A DNA stretch of 64,000 nucleotides from Lojkania enalia (taxonomy: Eukaryota; Ascomycota; Dothideomycetes; Pleosporales): contig ML986637.1 of assembly GCA_010094045.1 (NCBI GenBank), forward strand, positions 1-64,000, written 5' to 3'. A program made the translations under genes and the position numbers. The notes under the pieces are model-generated. The model saw only the letters and a list, made by a program, of their open reading frames with translations, made no database searches and was not told the DNA's origin. This document shows positions 59,190-64,000 of the stretch, piece by piece; within the stretch, counting starts at the first letter, position 1, and each line of letters starts with the position of its first letter.

Positions 59190-62100
59190 ATGAATAGCAG
59201 TCCTAAAAAGCATCGCGGCACGTTTCGCCCTATCAACACGCTCTCTTCGTCAGAGAAGCCAACCTTCAAGGACCCTTCAGTGAACCACGGGAGCTCACCA
59301 CCACGTGCCAAATCCACGGATATCAACTCGAGTAAAAAGCCTATACAATCGTCGTTGCTGGAGTCGAAGGACGAGTCAGACCTTCCCATTATCGACGAAG
59401 ACGATAGCTATCAATCAGTGGCGGATCGCTCTGGGACCGAATTGCTGGGAAATTCGAGTTTATTTTTTGACGAAGGGCAGACCGGGAAGCATTACAATAC
59501 CTCAGAGGTGCTAAGTAAGATGGTTAGAGAGCGGGAGCCGCCTGGGTCTACTCCGCGTAGAGAAGCCCCTATTTCTCAGCCGTTGCAGGATCTAACAAAC
59601 AATCCTCCAGAATATGGAAAGGCTAGTCCCTTGAGAAATCCGCTGAAAAGGGATACTCATAAGGATCCATACGCTCACCTTTTCAACGCTCCCAAGCCAG
59701 GACAAAAGAGACCAGAACACCACCGACCAGCGACCCAAGACCCGGTCCCACCAACCTTTCACACGGCAAATGCACCCCGGACCGATATACCCAGACACAT
59801 TGCAACTGGATCAGGGAATCGAAATGGTCCTCCACGGATCCAGAATGGCTCGCAGCCGAGCGATCAATCAGAGCACCAATCCTATCATCCTTTCAAGCGA
59901 GATCCACCGCAAGTAGGTTCTCGTTATTCCACGGCTTCTTCCGCTGATTCTGATATTGTTGAGATAATGGCCTCCCAATTTAACGCCCACCAGCCTCTCC
60001 AAGGTGTCCCTCTTCCTAGGCCAATGAATCCTCCTATGCAGAGTATTCAGCCAGTTCCTCGCCCTATGTATTCCTCGTTGGGTCATTCTGATGGCTTCCT
60101 GCCTATTAATCACGGATTTAGGCCTATTAATCCCCTACATGACTCAAGGAAAACCATAATTCTGGACGATATGGACCCAAAGCGGGCAAACGCGGAAGAT
60201 GATGACGATAACTTTGACCCTGATGCTGCAATACGCGCGGAAAGCTACCAGTTCGGTGCCCCTGACCCGTATGCATTTGTGGACCATGCGAAGGCCAATG
60301 AGAATATCAAGGATCTTCTTGAAGGAGCTTTCGATGACGATGAAGATAAGATCCCCCGTATCCGAGGCCGCAAGAAGAAGAGGCAACAACAGGAAGAAGA
60401 CGAGGCCACCAACGCATTAGCTAGGAAACTTAAGGCCCTAGAAGTCAAAAAGGATACTCGTCCTGAGAAAGAGGAAGAAGATGAGGAGGATGACGGGAGC
60501 GTTGAAGGAATGAGAGTTAAATTACTTCCACACCAAGTAGACGGAGTGTCCTGGATGATCGAGAAAGAGACTGGTGCCCACAACAAGAAGGGGAAATTGC
60601 CAAAGGGAGGCATCCTCGCTGACGATATGGGTCTCGGCAAAACAATTCAGTCTATCGCATTGATCCTGTCTAATCCACGTCCATTGAAAGATGCTGAGCC
60701 CGAAAACAAGAAGAACAAGATTCTTCCCGTCGTCGGCAAAGGCACACTCATCGTTGCCCCTTTAGCACTCATCAAGCAATGGGAATCAGAAATCAACACG
60801 AAAGTCACTAAGTCCCACAGCCTCAAAGTCCTAGTCCACCACGGATCTAGTCGAACCAAGTCTGTCGAAAAATTAAAGACGTACGATGTAGTTGTTACCA
60901 CATATCAAGTCCTAGCATCGGAACATGCGAGCTGCGGCGATGGCCCTGATGGATTGAAGAAGGGATGTTTTGGGGTTCACTGGTATCGCATCATACTTGA
61001 TGAAGCACATACTATCAAGAACCGCAACGCGAAGATGACAAAAGCATGCTATGATGCGAGATCTCACTACCGATGGTGCCTAACGGGAACACCAATGCAG
61101 AACAATCTCGACGAACTCCAGAGCCTAATCAAGTTCCTTCGCATACAGCCTTATTGCGAAATGGGAGCATGGAAGGATTCTATCACTGGACCTATGAAAA
61201 ACGGGAGAGGTAATCTGGCGATGAGGCGCCTACAAATCTTCCTGAAAGCGTTCATGAAGCGTCGGACAAAGGACATTCTAAAGAAAGAGGGAGCACTCAA
61301 CTTTGGTGGCAAGGCAAAAGAAGGGGAGGAAAAGGGCGGCTTCCAAATTGTTGCTCGAAACATTGAGACCGTCATAGGCGAGTTCACTGCTAACGAACGT
61401 GCATTTTACGACCGTCTTTCAAATCGTGCCGAATCACGCCTTGCTGAAATGATGGGAGGTGAGAAAGCAGATTACATTGGGGCTTTGGTGTTGCTACTTC
61501 GGCTTCGCCAGGCATGCAATCATCCTAGTCTCACAAAGAGCAATGTGAAGGACGACAAGGATGCACTGACGACAGGATCTAAGGGCAACGCCCAGTCTAG
61601 CACTCAAACATCCCACAAGGAACAGAACGCGGACGTAGATGATCTCGCGGACCTCCTTGGCGGTATGAGTGTTCAGACTAAACGCTGTGATATTTGTCAG
61701 CAAGCTTTGACAAAGGAGACTGCTGTTGCTAGTGCGATAAGGTGTAGCGATTGTGAAAATGATCTCAATGTTTCGCAGAAGAAATCGAGGGAGCATAGAA
61801 AGCATCGCAAGCACAAGCACAAAGATCGCAAACACAAGAAGCATGACAATGCCAAAGAAAAAGAGAGCACAAGAATATCGCCGCCATCTAAATTGTCACG
61901 ACAGCGTCATGTTATCTTGGATAGCGATGACGAGAATGAGGGAGCTGGTGAATGGATAGTCTCAGGTGACGAGCAAAATGTGTCCAACCTCGGCAAAGCT
62001 GGCGGCACAGACGATGAGAATGCAGAAGGCGGAGGGGATTGGCTTGAGTCTGAAGACTCGGATTCATTCGCGACTGAAGACGAAGGAATGCCATCTAAGA

Positions 62101-63085
62101 AGAAGCAGGAAGATTCGTTCATCGTACATGATACGGACAGCGAGGATGATGGTCCCGTCGTTCGTAAGAAAATGCCCAAAACGAGCAAGGTCGTCGGCCC
62201 TAGCTCTAATGATGAAACTGACCCAGAAACTGAATCTGATGCCGAAGACTCCGATTCTGAGGTTGATTCGGAGGGGTCTGAAACTGAGGAATCAGATATT
62301 GAGTATAATGCTTCGGAGCTCACTCCATCTACGAAGATTCGTCAATTGCTTTCGATCCTGGAAAAAGAAACTCCTGATCACAAGATCATCGTCTTTTCTC
62401 AGTTCACCTCAATGTTGGATCTTATTGAACCGTTTCTCCGCCGCGAAGGTTATAACTTCACGCGCTACGACGGCAAAATGCGCAACGACCTTCGCGAGGC
62501 AAGTCTCCACAAGTTGCGAAATGACAGGCGAACCCGTGTTCTTTTGTGTAGCTTGAAGTGCGGTAGCTTGGGTCTTAACTTGACAGCTGCTAGTCGTGTG
62601 GTCATCATGGAGCCTTTCTGGAATCCAGTAAATTAATCTGTTAACTTCCAAGCAGCAGCTAGACGCTAACTGTATTCTAGTTCGTCGAAGAACAAGCAAT
62701 CGACCGTGTCCATCGTCTTAATCAAACCGTAGACGTCACGGTATACCGTCTTTCTATCCACGATTCAGTTGAAGAGCGCATTCTCGAATTGCAAGAGGCC
62801 AAGCGCAGACTTGCTGAAGCAGCTATTGAGGGCGGAAAGGCTATTGGCAAGCTTAGCATGAAGGATATTCTTGCACTGTTCAAGCGCGATGCCGAATTTG
62901 ACCACCAACATGTCGATGACGGTAGCGATCGCACCATCTTTGCTAGGACCAGGGTGTTGGAGAGCCCTGTCAAAGGCGCTGTTGGAATGCTGGACAGGAG
63001 CGAGCGGACCGATAGTCAGCCTAGGAAGAAGGTAGGAAGTCTGGGGTTTAGGAAGGTTGAGGATAGTATTTGGGGGAGGCGTTGA
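59190..63085 (+). CDS. SNF2-family DNA translocase, ULS1/RIS1-like
   Basis: Chromatin or DNA translocase of the Rad16/Uls1 branch, whose members act as SUMO-targeted factors in genome stability. Exons 59190-62627 and 62681-63085 (GTAAAT...TAG), 1280 aa. Walker A (GILADDMGLGKTIQS) lies near residue 475 and the DEAH box (RIILDEAHTIKNRN) near 603; also WCLTGTPMQNNLDEL. The helicase C domain starts near 1044 (DHKIIVFSQFTSMLDLIEP; SLGLNLTAASRVV) and QAIDRVHRLNQT follows the intron. Between the lobes only two CxxC pairs of a RING remain (RCDICQQALTK; RCSDCENDL), followed by a Lys/His-rich and an acidic stretch. Hydrophobic-acidic motifs near the N-terminus (LPIIDEDDS; SDIVEIM) resemble SUMO-interaction motifs. 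The first ATG is uncertain. Confidence 0.92.
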
Positions 63086-64000
63086 TGCGAATGGGTCGGA
63101 ATCTAGTGCGTGAGGTCTTTGAGCTACGCAAGTATCCATGGGTAATTAGCTCCTGTTATGTTCATGATAACGAAGGACTTCTATTCTTTAGGCGTTTAGG
63201 CATATGAATTGGGTATGGATGTATAGATACTTCTCGGTTTCTTGCCGGCACATAACATAATAGTACTCTATGTGAATCTTAGGTTGCTTCAACGTTTTGA
63301 GTCGCTTCTAGAACCGACAGAGAGAATGTAAAAGGTGTGATGTCCATATATTGGGACGGCAAGGTGAATATTTAGTGCCCTGGAATGTATCCATGCCAGA
63401 TGTTCAGTTGCTAAGTTCTTTTGTTTAAGTATATTAATTATTTCGAACTTGATTAAATAGATAGTAGAACTATTTTTTAGCAATAAAAATTAGCTGTGCT
63501 AGATACAAGAGTTGTCTTCAGCATATAGAGATATGGGCCGCAGACAAGTCTAGAAAGACACGTGGAAATAATCTTAAAATCTTGGAAGGAATTAGTATAT
63601 AGACTTAATATAAATCTAGCGTCTAACTACTTTACTAAGATTTAGTCTATAATAAACCGAGCTCTATAGTTTTAATAAAAGATATTTTTAGGTATATAAT
63701 ATAACTTATATAGTATATATATTATACTAGTACTAGTTATTAGGTGAGTGGAACGATAAAATCGGCAGTATTCTAGTTATAACTTAGAGGTATTAGATTC
63801 TTAAAAGAGTAAGGATAGAAAGAATAGAAAGAATATTAGTTTGTTTTCTTATCTAAGTACAATTATTTAATTATCGAATATTAAAATACTGCCTAATATA
63901 CGATAGTTATAAGCCTAGAATTCTACTTATACTAGCCTATTATATATAGAATATATTATAGATATAGATATAGGATATACCTTTCGTTTATATCTTATAT
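63086..64000. other. Intergenic grading into AT-rich DNA
   Basis: SNF2 gene 3' flank, then from about 63560 a markedly AT-rich sequence full of TATA, TTATA and CTAG words. No reading frame of note. Confidence 0.7.
63560..64000. repeat. AT-rich segment, possible edge of RIP-degraded repeat
   Basis: A/T content rises sharply and TA dinucleotides dominate, with many stops in all frames. This is how repeats look in Pezizomycotina after repeat-induced point mutation. No terminal repeat or transposon protein fragment visible; the element, if any, continues beyond the window. Confidence 0.5.

Noticed and set aside
61966..62556. 196-codon plus-strand frame in the SNF2 gene
   Set aside because: Different frame over the acidic/basic repeats and helicase C domain; product is low complexity.

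Overview
The window is nuclear DNA from a filamentous ascomycete (Pezizomycotina). Evidence: genes with many short introns (about 45-170 nt, GTRNGT...YAG), a HET-type protein, a fungal-specific transcription factor, a bZIP-DUF3425 regulator, a purine nucleoside permease-family protein, a Ppc89/Cep57-type spindle pole protein and a Tht1/Kar5 karyogamy protein, and an AT-rich right edge of the kind left by repeat-induced point mutation. The class cannot be fixed from this sequence alone. All exon-intron models below were read by eye; where stated, joined exon lengths are exact multiples of three.

Layout. 0-5 kb: microsatellite, UBC8-type E2 (-), ketopantoate hydroxymethyltransferase (+), ATG12 (-). 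5.5-7.5 kb: DBF4 (-), activator of Cdc7 kinase. 9-17 kb: a small orphan gene, a HET-like protein without its N-terminal HET region, a small RING protein and a fungal transcription factor with a degenerate zinc cluster. 17-27 kb: an F-box-like cysteine-rich protein, a secreted purine nucleoside permease-family protein, IKS1-type membrane kinase and glucose-6-phosphate 1-epimerase. 28-40 kb: RIF1 (1798 aa, PP1-docking motifs intact), divergent from RIC8 (Galpha chaperone/GEF), then Ppc89/Cep57-like spindle pole protein. 41-50 kb: PLC-like phosphodiesterase, mitochondrial uL6m, KAR5/Tht1, HAL2/MET22 nucleotidase, RSM1/C3HC zinc-finger protein. 50.6-57.8 kb: a decayed accessory segment with a P450 pseudogene, an intact bZIP gene, frame-broken coding remnants and an assembly gap. 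58-63 kb: a small membrane protein and a ULS1/RIS1-like SNF2 translocase. 63.5-64 kb: AT-rich DNA.

Several genes share a genome-duplication and nuclear-cycle theme: DBF4, RIF1, Ppc89-like, KAR5 and the SNF2 translocase. DBF4 (activator of the replication kinase) and RIF1 (which recruits PP1 against that kinase) lie about 20 kb apart on the same strand. Cell-cycle-box-like motifs occur upstream of RIF1 and the SNF2 gene. I found no sign of a wholly new system. The least explained items are the degenerate zinc-cluster factor, the truncated HET protein and the 54-56.7 kb coding ruins.
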